Source of the DNA: Sympetrum striolatum
Taxonomy: Eukaryota > Arthropoda > Insecta > Odonata > Libellulidae
Reading direction: 5' to 3'
Length of the DNA stretch: 64,000 nucleotides
Assembly: GCA_947579665.1 (NCBI GenBank)
Contig: OX388345.1
Span: 31,525,849-31,589,848, forward strand
The position numbers were made by a program, and so were the translations under genes. A model generated the notes under the pieces. The model did no database searches. It was not told the origin of the DNA and was given only the letters and a program-made list of their open reading frames with translations. This document shows positions 47,205 to 59,099 of this stretch, piece by piece; position 1 is the stretch's first letter; each line of letters starts with the position of its first letter.

Positions 47205-47700
47205 CATCGTTTCCTTTGTCGCAACAGAGAAGATTGCAAGAGTTTTAAAAAACATGGCATAGTCACCCGGCTCAACTGTATAAAGAAAATAAATGACTGC
47301 CTACCGGGAGCTAAAGAAAGATTACCCCAAGTACTTCATGAAGGCGTTTATCGAGTCCCTTGCTCCTGCGGAAAATCCTATATAGGAGAAACATGCAGAT
47401 CCTTAAAAATTCGAATAAGGGAGCACAGAAGAGTGACGAAAAATAAACAATTCAATCTCTCGCAGACAACGCCTGGAGTGAGCCGGGACACGACGTCCAA
47501 TTTAAGGAGGCTGAAATAATTTCGAAAGAGAGACGATATTACCCACGGGTAATAAAGGAAGCGATAGAAATATTCAAAACACCTGAAAATATGAACAGAG
47601 AGGATGGTTATTACATTCATAATAGTTGGAAAGGAATCTTAAGAAGAAAACATGGAGTAGCAGTGGAAGGGGCGTATATAAAGGCGACCTGAGGGAAATA
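47205..47700 (+). pseudogene. Penelope-like element, GIY-YIG endonuclease remnant
   Basis: CLPGAKERLPQVLHEGVYRV, then PCSCGKSYIGETCRSLKIRI, gives the GVY...SYIG (GIY-YIG) core with its conserved Cys pair and the following Arg. After a one-base frame change come LADNAWSEPGHDVQF, ISKERRYYPRVIKEAIEIFK and NMNREDGYYIHNSWKGIL. These are the usual C-terminal blocks of Penelope-like retroelements. Upstream, EKIARVLKN is a remnant of the end of the reverse transcriptase. Stops and frameshifts show it is dead. The reverse transcriptase core is missing. Confidence 0.88.
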
Positions 47701-48749
47701 CATTCGACCTGAGATTCAATTCGATGATGCCGCTTTAACCTTTGAGGTGCAAATAAACTTTTGCGAGATCCCAGGGCTAGTCCTCGGTATCACCTAGGAC
47801 CACCAGGAGCTTCTTTCTATTTGCTCATATTTTATGAGTATTTGCTCTCTCGAGCTTTTCTTATTTTATTTTTAGTTTGTAGGTTTTCTTTTTTAGGTAT
47901 TTAAATTCATTACGTAGATCAGTGGCCGCGGGCACTTAGTGTTTGTTCTTTCGCTTCGGCGCAATCGCCTCAGCTGTTTCAAATCGGTTCGAAATATTTT
48001 TTCTCATTTTATTCCGCCCCTTGGGGGATGTTTTTTATCTTTCCGCTCCCGCGGGAATTGCTTCGATCAATATTTTACATAAAATTCTGCAATTGCTAGT
48101 AGTTTGCTCGACCACCGCTTTCGGAGGCCAGTGCGTATATTTTGTATATTTTTTTAAATAAGACGTAAATCTTTTAATAAGGATCGAAAATGAGTGATTC
48201 TAACTTGGCCAAAATTCCCAATGCTCGGGACAATCGCGATCCTCGAGGCAGAAGAACTCTGAGCGACGGACGTTTTCCCTCGGAGAATTCTTTTTAATTT
48301 TTGAGTAATATCATTCAAAATATTAATAAAACCTAGAAATCTAAATCTAATCGATCAACTGCCGTCTCTGTTGGCAGCGACGCAACTCCCACCTCTGTAA
48401 TTTTAAGAAATGAAGGCCATCAAACGAAGCACCTTTATGATCGAAATGTTACACCGAAGTCGTTGACTCTCCCGACAATGCCGATTTAATTTAACCGAAA
48501 GAGTTATTTCAGAAAGCCCCGCCGGTTAATTCTGCCGGCAGCAAGGGGAAAACAAACAGTCAAAACAAGTCAAATACAATAAAAGCGAATGTCCCAATTC
48601 AAAGGGGATTTCTACAATCCGTCGTATGTGGCCGAAATTTAGATATTGCCGGTCAAAGTACTTCATCTAAAAAGTGGGTATCGCAATCGTTGTGCCGCGG
48701 AACAGTACAAATGCGCCCGTCTCAGAGAGGACGCAAGAAATCCCGTATG
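47701..48749. other. non-coding, nothing recognised
   Basis: Sequence after the Penelope-like remnant, partly probable element tail (GTATATAAAGGCGACCTGAG). No exon was recognised. Confidence 0.35.
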
Positions 48750-50050
48750 AAAATTTTCCTAGGTTCCTATTGGTATTTCTGTTGGTTTATGTTGGTTTTC
48801 TTCGCTTATATTGGTTTGTATTGGTTTCCTATGGTGTCTTTGTTGGTGTGTATTGGTTTTAGGAAGCTCAGTATTTCCTATTGGGACGTTTCGCAGGATC
48901 TTATTAGGTTGTATTGGTTTCCTATGGTGTTTTTAATGGTGTGTGTTGGTATTAGGAAGCTTGGTTATTCTTATTGGGACGTACTGGATCTGAAAAGTCT
49001 ATATTGGTTTTCGTTCAATACACTGCGAAGAGGCGCTATGCACTTGTATAACTTCCGCCATATAGGAGAATAATCCTTAGATATTCTAACAAACATTGCA
49101 AGAGTATGGAACTTGATAGTATTGTAATTTCATGGGCTAATGATAAATGTATTGTACAAGTAGCAGACGGCCCCGGGGTGGTAGTTTCCTAAGGGTCCGC
49201 TAGGGACGCTAGGGATAACGGGACCCTAATGGCGGCGTGAAGATGCAAGAGAGAGGAAGCAGTGCGAAAGTTCGTGAGGAGAAAGAGTTCGGGAGTGTTT
49301 TGTGAAAGTGCACATTTTTATTTTAAGTGAAAACGCGACGGTATAAGTTAAAATGATCGTACTGTAATCGAAAGAAATAGCAAAAGTTTCTAAAAGAGTG
49401 TTCGTAAAATTCGGGCCATTTGCACCACTTTCGTAGTAATTCACATGGTGAGCTATGTGAGTAGGTGTCTAAAGGAAGAAACAGTTTGTAATATGTAAAG
49501 GAAGAAAGAGTTTGTCCGGAAGTGAGCAGGTAGCAGAAGAAAAGAACAATGGAAAACATAGGAAAGTGCTTTGATTGTAATAATATTTGCAAGAACGTGG
49601 TTAACGAGGTAGGTGTGAATCAAACTGAGGAAAGCGGCCAAGAAGTTGGATTTAGCAATTAATAGCAACTAATTTGGAAATGATGTAGTGTTGTTGTTTG
49701 TGGTAATAAATATTTAAGTGTATTTTGCATTTCTTTACTGAAAATTATACCTTTTAAACCTGGAAATAAATTATGCGATAAACCATTAAAAAACCAATAG
49801 GATTTTGGTTAAAACCAACAGGAATATTCATGGAATACCAATAGGAAGCAACGGTAAACCATTAAAAAAATAATAGGATTTTGGTTAAAACCAACAGGAA
49901 TATTAGTGGAAAACCAATAGGAAACCAATACCAATGGGAAACCAACGGCCAAAACTCTAATGGAATCCAATAGAATTTCTAATGGAAATGTTATTGGTAT
50001 GTATTCGAAAATTTTATTGGAAACCAACAAATATTTCCACATGGGATGAT
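48750..50050. mobile_element. foldback-like element with TTGGTTT-rich inverted arms
   Basis: The left arm (48750-49015) is built of degenerate TATTGGTTTCCTATGG units. The right arm (49770-50050) is built of the reverse complement (AAACCAATAGGA, AAAACCAACAGGAATATT). The two arms enclose about 750 bases of unrelated single-copy-looking sequence. Inverted arms of internal short repeats are typical of foldback elements. No target duplication was resolved. Confidence 0.6.
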
Positions 50051-50857
50051 TGACTATGTTTATGATAGTCCACCGGCCATAGAGGATCAAATGAGGCATC
50101 GGCGACCCGTCGCCCCCGCCCGCCGTGGGATTCCAGGCCAATTTAAAAAGAGTCGCAAATATTTTTGGTGACTACCTTAAAAAACTTCTTCAATTTATTA
50201 GCTGTTTCTCACGAATATTATATTGAGCTATCTTCACTGCAACATACTTGAAATTGGATTTAAAACACAGTTAGTCGGAGATTTTCCGTTTTAACGGACG
50301 AGTCAGTGTAACTCGAATTGGTGATATAAATGCATTCAAACTAAAAAATGTTTTTCTAATTGGCATCACTTAGGCACTCTCATGGTGTTAAGAAGAAATC
50401 CCCTTCCCCCTCGTTACTAGGCGAACTCAACAACAATATCCCTCGCGAGTATTACAATTTATGAACCATTGTTGGGATTCGAGGCGTAACCAAGCTTTCC
50501 CAACAATGCATTCCGCGAAAGTTTCAATTAATACAGTCTTTTGCCTGCTTTTATTCGTTGCTATATATTACGCTCCTAGTTATTGATCTTCATGACGACT
50601 TTGGTATATTTTACGGGCTTGATTGGATATCGTTCTTGATGAGTCTCACGCCGCTGTGTACTCAGTTGTGATCCTGGCTTTTGATATCTATTACGACTTA
50701 TTCTGTGAGGCTCTTGTGGGAGAAACTGTTTCGCCATGAGGTTTTTACAACCTAAAATAACGCGAAATCTTCGTTTATTCTATCGAAATTCTCGGAGCTC
50801 CGGATCGAAAATTATTATCTATAAATCATAGACGTTTCTCCGGATATACCTATGTAT
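50051..50857. other. non-coding, nothing recognised
   Basis: AT-rich sequence between the foldback-like element and the tRNA-like monomer repeat; no exon or repeat recognised. Confidence 0.35.
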
Positions 50858-51044
50858 AAGATACGAGTAAAATGTCGCTTGCATACTGCAAGCAGATCGA
50901 CAACGCTAATTTCATATCGGCATCATCTCGGCACGGTCCTAAAAAGAAAAAAAAGTATAATCAATATGTTCAATCCTCACTTGGTGGAATTCAGTATAAA
51001 CCATCGTAAAGAAACACTTAGTAACTTCCACACATTTATTTTGA

Positions 51045-51080
51045 GCGACCGGTTTCGTCAACGAGTTGACATCTTCAGGC
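51045..51080 (-). ncRNA. hammerhead-ribozyme-like motif, left inverted arm
   Basis: On the minus strand: GC, CTGAAGA, T, GTCAAC-TC-GTTGAC (six-pair stem II), GAAAC, CGGTC, GC. Both conserved boxes (CUGANGA and GAAA) and the ACCGGTC stem III/cleavage segment are intact. The extra T before stem II is shared with the other copies. Confidence 0.5.
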
Positions 51081-51550
51081 ATCTTTGACCTCCTGAATCG
51101 TAAACTTAAGAAAATAGCTTCCAAAAGGATCACCCCCTCTTTGTCCGAATCAACTCCCTCTCCTGTCTCTTGGAGAAGACTCCCTTTCTTAGGAACCATT
51201 TCTGAGACAGACCGGAAGGGCCCTTAAGACTAGGATTTCGGAACATAAGCGTTGCCTACGCACCGGGGGTCCAGGGTCGGCCTTCGCAGACCATCTCAAC
51301 GACCAGAGCCACAGCAGCGTCTTTCAGCCTCAACTCCTTCATCGAGAGACGAAAGGACGCCGCCTCGACGCCCTCGAAATCATCGAGATAACCAGCAGAA
51401 GGAAAGAAATGCTTACAAACGAATATTTGTTTCCTAACCCCTCCCCACTCCTTTCCTTACTTTGTTTCCCTCTAACTCCCCCTCTTCTCCATCCTCCTAA
51501 CCCCCCCTTTTCCTCTCTCATATATATGTCCGGAAATATCTGTACATGTA

Positions 51551-51584
51551 CCTGAAGATGTCAACTCGTTGACGAAACCGGTCG
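51551..51584 (+). ncRNA. hammerhead-ribozyme-like motif, right inverted arm
   Basis: Same sequence as the left arm on the plus strand: CTGAAGA, T, GTCAAC-TC-GTTGAC, GAAACCGGTC. It lies in the sense orientation downstream of the endonuclease remnant, where Penelope-like elements are known to carry hammerheads in their terminal repeats. Confidence 0.5.
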
Positions 51585-53045
51585 CTAAAAATAAATGTGT
51601 GGAAGTTACTAAGTGTTTCATTAAGATGGTTTAGAAAAAAAAGGATTGAAAATAAACTTAAAATTCGCTGCAATTTAATCGTCTGGCATCGAACCCGGGT
51701 CTTCCTGGTTAACCTACTATGCAGCAAAACAAAAGATTACCATCTCTAACTATGTGTGAAAATTCTAGCGGAAATATTGGCTGCAACTGCCTCAAACGAC
51801 GTCCTACTTTTCCCTTATATTCCTTAGGAGAGAAATTTTAATGTGCTCTGGCATCGAACCCAGGAACATCATGGTTTTATCTAATTATTCTTCTTAAACC
51901 AAGTATTTATATTCATCCTCTATCCAAGCAACAACTTCATATTATATCGATAAATGCATCAAAATAAATAATGAAAACTACCACAATGTATTTTAAATTG
52001 GGGATATATTTACCTCCTGGCTTCGAACCCGGGTCTTTCTGGTAATACTTTCTATACAGCACAACAAAAAATCATCATCTCTAACTATGTAGGTAAATTC
52101 AAGCAGAAATATTGGTTGCAACTGCCTGAAACAACGTCCTACTTTTCCCATATATTCCTTATGAGAGAAAAGTTATTGTGCTCTGGCATCGAACCCAGGA
52201 ATAGTACGGTCTTATGAAACTTTTTTTCTTAAAGCAATTCTTACCATACATGTTCTAGCCAAGCACGAACTTCCTATCATTTCGATAAGTGCATCAAAAA
52301 AATAATGAAAACTAACTCAATGTATTTAAACGGGAGACATATTTACTGCCCGGAATCGAACCCGGGTCTTTCTGGTGATACTTCCTACTCAACAAAATGG
52401 ATGATCACCATTTCTAACTATGTGTGGAAATTCAAGCAGATTTATTGGCTGCAAATTCCTCAAACGAAGTCTTACTTTTCCCTCATATTCCTTATAAGTG
52501 AAAAGTTATTGTGCTCTGGCATCGAACCCAAGAGTAGTACGGTCTTAAAAAAATTATTTCTGAACCAATTCTTACCATACATGTTCTAGCCAAGCACGAA
52601 CTTCCTATCATTTCGATAAGTGCTTCAAATAAAATTATGAAAAACTACTCCCATGCGTTTTAAAAGGCAGATATTTGCATCGTCCTAGCATCGAACCCAG
52701 GAAATGTTCCTTTATGTTTTCCATAGATCATGACCATATATATAGGCTCCTAGAGTTTTGATTCCCTACCTGTCCGGGAAGTATTTTTTTTTTAATTACG
52801 GAATATCAAAGCAATGCATTTAAATGGAAAAAATCGGGACTTTGGGGCCCTCTGGAATCAAACCTATGACACTGAGAGTCAAAATCACAATTTTTCTGGC
52901 GATTACATGTTAAGGCCAATACGTGGTAAAAATTTCAAGTCGATGACATTTGTGGTTTAGTCTGTGAATTCGTATTCTATCTGGGTATCTGGTTATCTGG
53001 GTATATATATATATGAATGAATCCGGAGAAGGAATTATATTTAAT

Positions 53046-54229
53046 AGATAGAGAGAATAAGGAAATTTTTTTGTTTGACGTAAGTCATGCTAATATTATT
53101 AATGCTTATAAGTGCTGTCGTTTGTCATTTGTCTTAAAATTTTTCCGTTTTCCAAGTAAAACGATATTTTAGATATAAAACGATTGATTCGAAGATCAAA
53201 ATTACATCAAAATGTAAACACATTACTATACTAAAATTGCATATAATGTAAATCAAAAATTGGCGATAGCTTTTGTAATCGAACTACTGTTGTATAACTC
53301 CACTGTCATCAATTGACGAATATCGGAACTTTTGATGTAAAACTTGCCTTTGTTGATTGTTTTTGCCTTGTTGCCATCGCTGCCAGCTGCTTAGAAAAAT
53401 TTGAACGTTTTTTTATGTAGAGGACCATTTAATTATTCGATTTTAGTAATAGGTTTGCACAATCTGCCATGAAATTAGGATTCACGATGATTAAAATTTT
53501 CTGACAAAAGTTCAGGCTATTCATGCTCCATGTCCATCCTATACCCTATTGAAAATATTGAAAAACATGAAGCCTTTGACTCTGCGAAAGTTTATTATGT
53601 TAGCTATAGTTTGTAAATGTGGACTCTGATATTTCTAACAAATGTTCGCATATTTACTTCTCTGACAATATTTATTCGATCATTTTTATGCAAAATATTC
53701 TACCTTTTCCGAATTTGGTGCTGTGGAAGAGCAAGGAACATGTCAATTGATGAGAGGATACGATTCTGGTTGTCCTACAATCAGAACTGCATCGCCGCCT
53801 TCTCGTAAGCGAAGTTAACTTGGCAGCGCTGTGCAGAGGCGCTTCCTTGGCTCTCCAGTTCAGAGCCCGAAGTGGGAAGCACGCCGCGCTTTACGTGTCC
53901 TTAACGACTGCAAGTGTAATACGGGAGTGCATTGAAGAAACATAGGAATCACGAACCAAAGTGAAAGTGTGTTGAATTCCTCTTAGCCGTATTGCAGTGA
54001 AAGTGCCTGAGCTAAGCATTGCACCGCGTCAGCTCGTTCACGGTTGTGGTCGTTCTATCGCAATGTATTTTTACATTGAAACGCATCCAGACCTTATTGT
54101 TTTAGCGTATCGTAATTGCTCATCTCCCGTGTGGATGTTCCTTGGATGTACTATTTTACCGCACGTAATCCAATGTGCAATATGCGCTGGTCCAATGTCA
54201 AATCGGACTGCAGGTGGAGAAGAAGAAAA
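53046..54229. other. non-coding, nothing recognised
   Basis: AT-rich to 53800, then a GC-richer stretch (53810-53990) that could be a 5'UTR or promoter region, but no downstream coding exon was recognised. Confidence 0.35.
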
Positions 54230-54233
54230 TGTG

Positions 54234-54318
54234 CCGTAGCAAGGACTCGAACCAATTCAAAAATCATGGCCTCTGGACCATGTGCCTATCATCGCTTTAG
54301 TTACCTGCTCAACGACTC
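54234..54318 (-). repeat. tRNA-like sequence (SINE head or degraded tRNA)
   Basis: On the minus strand: a GAGCAGGTAACTAAAGC D-arm-like segment, CATGG-TCCAGAGG-CCATG (anticodon-arm-like hairpin, but with an 8-base loop) and GGTTCGAGTCC (perfect B box). No acceptor stem pairs well, so a functional tRNA is unlikely. Confidence 0.4.
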
Positions 54319-54496
54319 ACCTGTAAACTAATTTTGGTTAGTACATCATTTTGTATTTTGATCAAAGATGGATGTTGAAGACAATGTGTCAAACTTTGCA
54401 AATGGAGGTGTGCTCTCTAAACTCAATGAGAAACAAATCGAAGATTATCGGCATGACAGGGACTCGAGCCAAGGTTTATGTAAATGCTTTTTTTTC

Positions 54497-54918
54497 CCTT
54501 AGGTCTATGTCTATGTAAGAACCCTGCAAGCCGCCTTTCGGCGTGTGGCAGGGGGTGCAAGCACCTTGACTCTATTTTCCTAAACGGTTGCTTTCGCGTA
54601 TACTTCGCGGAAAAAATGAATTTTTTAAACGATTCGTTTTAGCATCTATTTCCCTAATCTTTCGGGCAGTATCAGAACGGCCCATATAACAGGGGGTGGC
54701 ATTATTTCGGTTACATCATCTGAGAACGTAATTTCTCTGAACTTATTTAATAAATGTATCCTTTGAATTTTTCTTCTATCTTCTAATGATTCCCATCCCG
54801 CGTCCTGTAACATCTGAGTGACACTCGCTGTTTTATCGTAGCAATTCTTTACAAATCGCATCGCCTTTCGTTGTACTATTTCTAAATCCCAAATATATGC
54901 AAAGATCAACACCTTCAC
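54497..54918 (-). mobile_element. LINE 3' fragment, antisense
   Basis: Minus-strand translation from 54918 gives LEIVQRKAMRFVKNCYDKTA, SVTQMLQDAGWESLEDRRK and IQRIHLLNKF, the C-terminal end common in arthropod non-LTR retrotransposons. Its 3'UTR has TGCACCCCCTGCCACACGCC and an ACATAGACATAGAC tail at 54497-54520. Heavily 5'-truncated, as is usual for LINE copies. Confidence 0.82.
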
Positions 54919-56678
54919 TCATCCATGTTATTTCCTTCTATTGGAATTCCTCTTAGTGAGTCCTCCGTGAGGATTTCTGGCGGTGGTTTGCATTCCGTCA
55001 AAAGGGTGTAATTGGCAGTGCTAATGGATAGTAGAAGGTCACGAACAGAGTCCCAGTCATGTTGATATTTTTCACTTTGTTTCTTCTTTTATTGTTTAGA
55101 GTATCCTTGGGGGTATTTAGAGTATCCGTCTTAAGCAGGAGTGTTTCCCCAGGTTCCAAAGTAAATAGATATTCTGTTCAAATTACGCTGCTATATATGA
55201 AAGACGAATTCAGCCCTCCAGTATAGGTGGTGCGAAAACAGTTTGGCCATTTACCTTATCAACGCACTTCAGCGAAGATAATAGCAGAGTGCATTGCATG
55301 ACTCGTTATCTATTTTACAGAGCCTTTGCGGACAGAAAAAGGATGCTAATGTGGCATCCAGGCAAATGACCGCCAATTCCTCGATTGATCGTGATTATTT
55401 ATGCCGGCGTTATCGCAGCCTCATTCGGAAATATCTACCGCCTGACCTATTTTGAATTGCAATTTGTCGATGACAGTCTTTACTTCGACAAATGCGTTGT
55501 TCAGTCATCTTTTCATTCGCCAGACATTGAGAAATCGCATTCGAAATTGTACCGTAGAGAGAGAATTTATGAATTTGTAAACTTTCGAAATTCATAGGAT
55601 AAAATTTTTAGTTACATTGATTTTTGGTCAAGCTGCAAATTGAAATGATTATTTTACCATTTAATATTTTTCAGATGTTATTAATTAATCTACTCCTTTA
55701 TCATTTAATTATTATTATTAGCTAAATCATTCCTTTTTCTTCTCTTTCTGTGATTTTTATGGCGAGATTTTTCTTCTGCGGATCTATTAATTGCGATTTT
55801 AGAAAGATAATGCTGTAAAACTTGTAGCTATGTATGTCGATGTCCCGCACCACTAAGATACTAGAAATACACAAAATAACATGATAAAAATAGAAAAATG
55901 ATGAATATTTATTAAAAATGGATGTTTAGTGAGCAGAATTGATTCATTTGCGTTACATGGAATCATCAGAATAATTTTTTTCGCAGCTTTCTTGCTGTGT
56001 ATTAAATCATTTTGTAGTTAGGAATCTAAAATGCTTCGATCGCTTTGTTTTCGAACTTCTGGATCAGCGTAAAGAATGATCCCAGATCGTGGATTTAAAA
56101 TAATTACCATGTTAATTACGACAATTTCATGTCATCTTCAGTTCGAAGAATACATTTCGCAATTATTTATTCTCTGTTATTAGTTTGGAATAGAGTAAAA
56201 CTTTACTTTTGGGTAATCATATTTTAATGTATAATTGAGTACAGGAGCAACATTTTATATTTCTTTTGCAAATTGACTTGTTGCTCAATTTACTTCGCTA
56301 TACCTACTGGTGAATAACAAATAGCTCAGATAAAATGAATAAAATTTTAAATCATATATAAAAATACACAACGCATTTTCTGCAGTGATAGTAAACATTG
56401 AGCAAAATAAAATACGCAATTAGATTACGTAACTACTCAAAAATAAAAAGTATTGTAACCGTTTAATATTTTTTTCTTAAAGTATATCCTCAAAACTATT
56501 ATTTATATTAGGGTCTTTCCTAATGATTTGGAGAATGAAATTTCTAAATGCGATCAGTGGAGGTAAAGAGAAAGGTTCCAGTATTTATTCTGAAATTTTT
56601 CGGTTGACATGGAAAAGAGGAGTCACAATAGTATCATAAGAAAATGAACTGTTTTTTTGGGGAAATGACATCATGGAA
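54919..56678. other. non-coding, nothing recognised
   Basis: AT-rich sequence with no exon, RNA gene or repeat end recognised on either strand. Confidence 0.35.
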
Positions 56679-56859
56679 TACAGTCGAACCTCGATGACTC
56701 GAAAAAAACGGCCGGCCCTTGAGAAAGCCTCGATTAGTCGAAGAAAAAACAGTACATAACTCGATTTTTTTCCTGACGACGTTTTGTGCGTAAAAACATT
56801 TATAAGTCGAATTTTCGGTATTCGAGGTATTCGAGAAATACCGATAAACCGGAAATAGC

Positions 56860-58081
56860 TCTTATGTACTTTGTGGTCGATCTAACATGAAAACCATTCG
56901 TAGTATCAACACTTAATTTCATTTATAGTATTTTGGTTGATGTCGTTAGAGTTGATTAGTTTTTGGAGTAAATCGGTTAACCGGAAGTCGAGCTTCATTC
57001 TTCAAAACTCATTTCCGGTTTTCAAAATATCTCCATAAATATGATATTTAGGTATATATTATTATTTATAAACGTTTTATAAAATGTTATTTAGTATAAC
57101 TTTTGTATTAAACAGATCTTTGTATCACTGATTGTGTAGGAGTTATTTGTGAAATACTGATAAACCGGAAGTTACCGATTATGTACGTTGTGGGCGCTCT
57201 GGGCGCTTGGGCGAAAGGCCACTTCATCTTTTTTCATTGAACATGTCCAGAAAAACATTATTTATAATCTTTGTGACGTAAAAGATAATATGAAAGAAAT
57301 TAATCACTTATCTTCCAAGTTTAGTTTGAATATAGAGTTCAAAAATTCATAAATATTTACATCTTATATATATGGAGAAAGTGATGTGCTGGCCACATCA
57401 GATTCGACTTCGAGATTTCAACGGAAATACACGTTTTGGGGTCCCTTGAACACGTTTTGACCATTTTCGGAATGATGTCTGTGTGTATGTGTGTGTGTGT
57501 GTGTGTGTGTGTTTGTGTGTGTATGTGTGTGTGTGATAGTGGGCGCTCTAACATGAAAACTATTTGTCGGATCCTCATCAAATTTCACATAAAGTTTTTT
57601 TTTACAGTTGTTAGAGTTGATTAGTTTTTGGAGTAAATCGGTCAACCGGAAGTTGAGCTACATTCTTCAAAGCTCATTTCCGGTTTTCAAAATATCTCCA
57701 TTAATATGATATATACGTGCATTGTATTTCTTATAAATGTTTTAGAAAATGTATTTTACTATAACTTTTGTATGAAACATAATTTTGTATCACTGATTGT
57801 TTAGGAGTTATTTATGAAATACTGATAAACCGGAGGTTGCTGATTACGTACTCTGTGTGCGCTCTGGGCTCTATGGGCGAAAGAACAATTTCATCGTTTT
57901 TCATCGATCATGTCCCGAAAAACATTATTTATAATGTTTGTGACGTAAAAGATAATAATATATAAATAAATCACTCATCTTCCAAGTTTAGATGGAATAT
58001 AGAGTTCGAAAATACTGTCGTAGATAAATATTTACATCTTATACAAATGGAGAAAGTCATGTGCTGGCCACATCAGATTTT
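56860..58081 (+). repeat. repeat family C, two tandem units with (GT)n
   Basis: Each unit has TTAGAGTTGATTAGTTTTTG, GGTTAACCGGAAGTCGAGCT, CTCATTTCCGGTTTTCAAAA and ATACTGATAAACCGGAAG, and ends GAGAAAGTCATGTGCTGGCC near 57375 and 58050. The repeated GTTGATTAG core lies near 56950 and 57615. A GT microsatellite (57479-57534) begins after AATGATGTC. Confidence 0.8.
57479..57534. repeat. (GT)n microsatellite
   Basis: Interrupted GT dinucleotide run within repeat family C. Confidence 0.95.
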
Positions 58082-58529
58082 TTAATCTTGATTTTATAAG
58101 TGTTGCTGAATACCAAAGTTTGTACAGTGATTCATTCCATATTCTGAGAGATGTACAACTTTTAATTGTTATGAAAATTTTAATTTACCCAAAGAAAAAG
58201 CTTACGTACTTAAAATGTTCCTAATACCAGCTGTCTCTTTTATTTCCCCAGATTTATTGCCCCACTTTTAAGTAAGTACTGCAAAAAATTCTCAATAAGT
58301 CACTAGATTTTGTTGGATGGTCTTAATCAAAGATGAAATTTTAATGCACTGGTAATCATAAGAAAACCTCGATAAGTCGAAACCTTGATTACTCGAAACC
58401 TCGGTAACTCGAACGTTTTTGCCGTCTCTTGAGATTCGAGTTATCGAGGTTCGACTGTATTTTATTTTGAGTGATGTTTTCAACCATCGTAATGTTGTAG
58501 GCAACATTCCTCTCATTATCATCATGAGT

Positions 58530-59000
58530 GCTTTACCTTTCGATAGGTTCGGCACAATCAAACATCCCTATTAATCGCCATCTCCTTCGTATCCTTATAT
58601 TTAACCCACCCCTTCCAACATCTTCTGTCTTCCCCTCTGCCTTTTCACCTGAATCCTACCCTCCATTACAAGCATTAACAATTCCTCTCCCCTCAATATT
58701 TGGCCCACCCATTTCTTCTGACGATGCTTAATCACGTCAATTAAAGCCCTCTCCTCCTCAAACATCATTCTTTTACGAACCTCATATTTACATCTTCCGT
58801 CCCAAGAGAGAGTACTTCCCAAATAAGAGAATTTTATCCACTTGCTCTAGTTTTTCCCCATCCATCCTAATGGTTAACTTAGCTTTCTTTCCTTTAGTGA
58901 ACCGCAAAACTTTAGTTTTAGTTACGTTAATTATCATTCCAAACTCCCTTGCTTTTACGTTAACAGCATTTACTAAAGTTTGCAAACCCATTACGGAATT
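58530..59000 (-). mobile_element. LINE reverse-transcriptase fragment, antisense
   Basis: Minus-strand LVNAVNVKAREFGMIINVTK with TKVLRFTKG, followed in another frame by LSWDGRCKYEVRKRM and KHRQKKWVGQILRGEELLML with EGRIQVKRQRGRQ. These are post-YADD and C-terminal LINE segments, the same general type as at 13190-13820. Frameshifted and internally deleted. Confidence 0.78.
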
Positions 59001-59099
59001 ACAGACAATAGCTTTTTCAATAATAATAACAATAGCTAAAAATGCGACAGTCCTTCCTTCCTAATCCTCGATTCAATCACCAGCTTTATAGGCCTCGAG

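Larger units (their letters stand above)
50990..51635 (+). mobile_element. short Penelope-like element with inverted ends
   Basis: The ends 51010-51080 and 51551-51620 are inverted copies of each other (AAACACTTAGTAACTTCCAC, GCGACCGGTTTCGTCAACGA). Between them (about 51225-51430, plus strand) is a GIY-YIG endonuclease C-terminal sequence: ISEHKRCLRTGGPGSAFADH, LHRETKGRRLDALEIIEI and TNEYLFPNPSP. The GIY-YIG core and the reverse transcriptase are gone. It is inserted at an A-rich run in the first monomer of copy 3. Confidence 0.8.
50858..53045. repeat. tRNA-like monomer array, copy 3
   Basis: It starts GATACGAGTAAAATGTCGCT with the same GCTTGCA-TAC-TGCAAGC hairpin as copies 1 and 2, and ends in (AT)n GAATGAATCCGGAGAAGG. 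After an inserted Penelope-like fragment, eight boxes follow (51691, 51856, 52025, 52191, 52358, 52524, 52693, 52859), spaced 165-169 bases. The unit near 52350 has a full T-arm-like hairpin, CCCGG-loop-CCGGG, when read on the minus strand. Confidence 0.88.
56681..58457. mobile_element. pogo/Tigger-like non-autonomous element with internal repeat family C
   Basis: The 1777-bp element has ends CAGTCGAACCTCGATGACTC and, in reverse, CAGTCGAACCTCGATAACTC, flanked by TA (56679-56680, 58458-58459). Subterminal CTCGA/TCGAA words repeat on both sides. No transposase is present. Most of the interior (about 56860-58081) consists of two units of family C and probably inserted later. Confidence 0.85.

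Noticed and set aside
54234..54318. Functional tRNA gene on the minus strand
   Set aside because: The B box is perfect but the anticodon loop has eight bases and the acceptor stem does not pair; kept only as a tRNA-like repeat.
57357..57645. Histidine/threonine-rich open frames
   Set aside because: They are translations of the (GT)n microsatellite.
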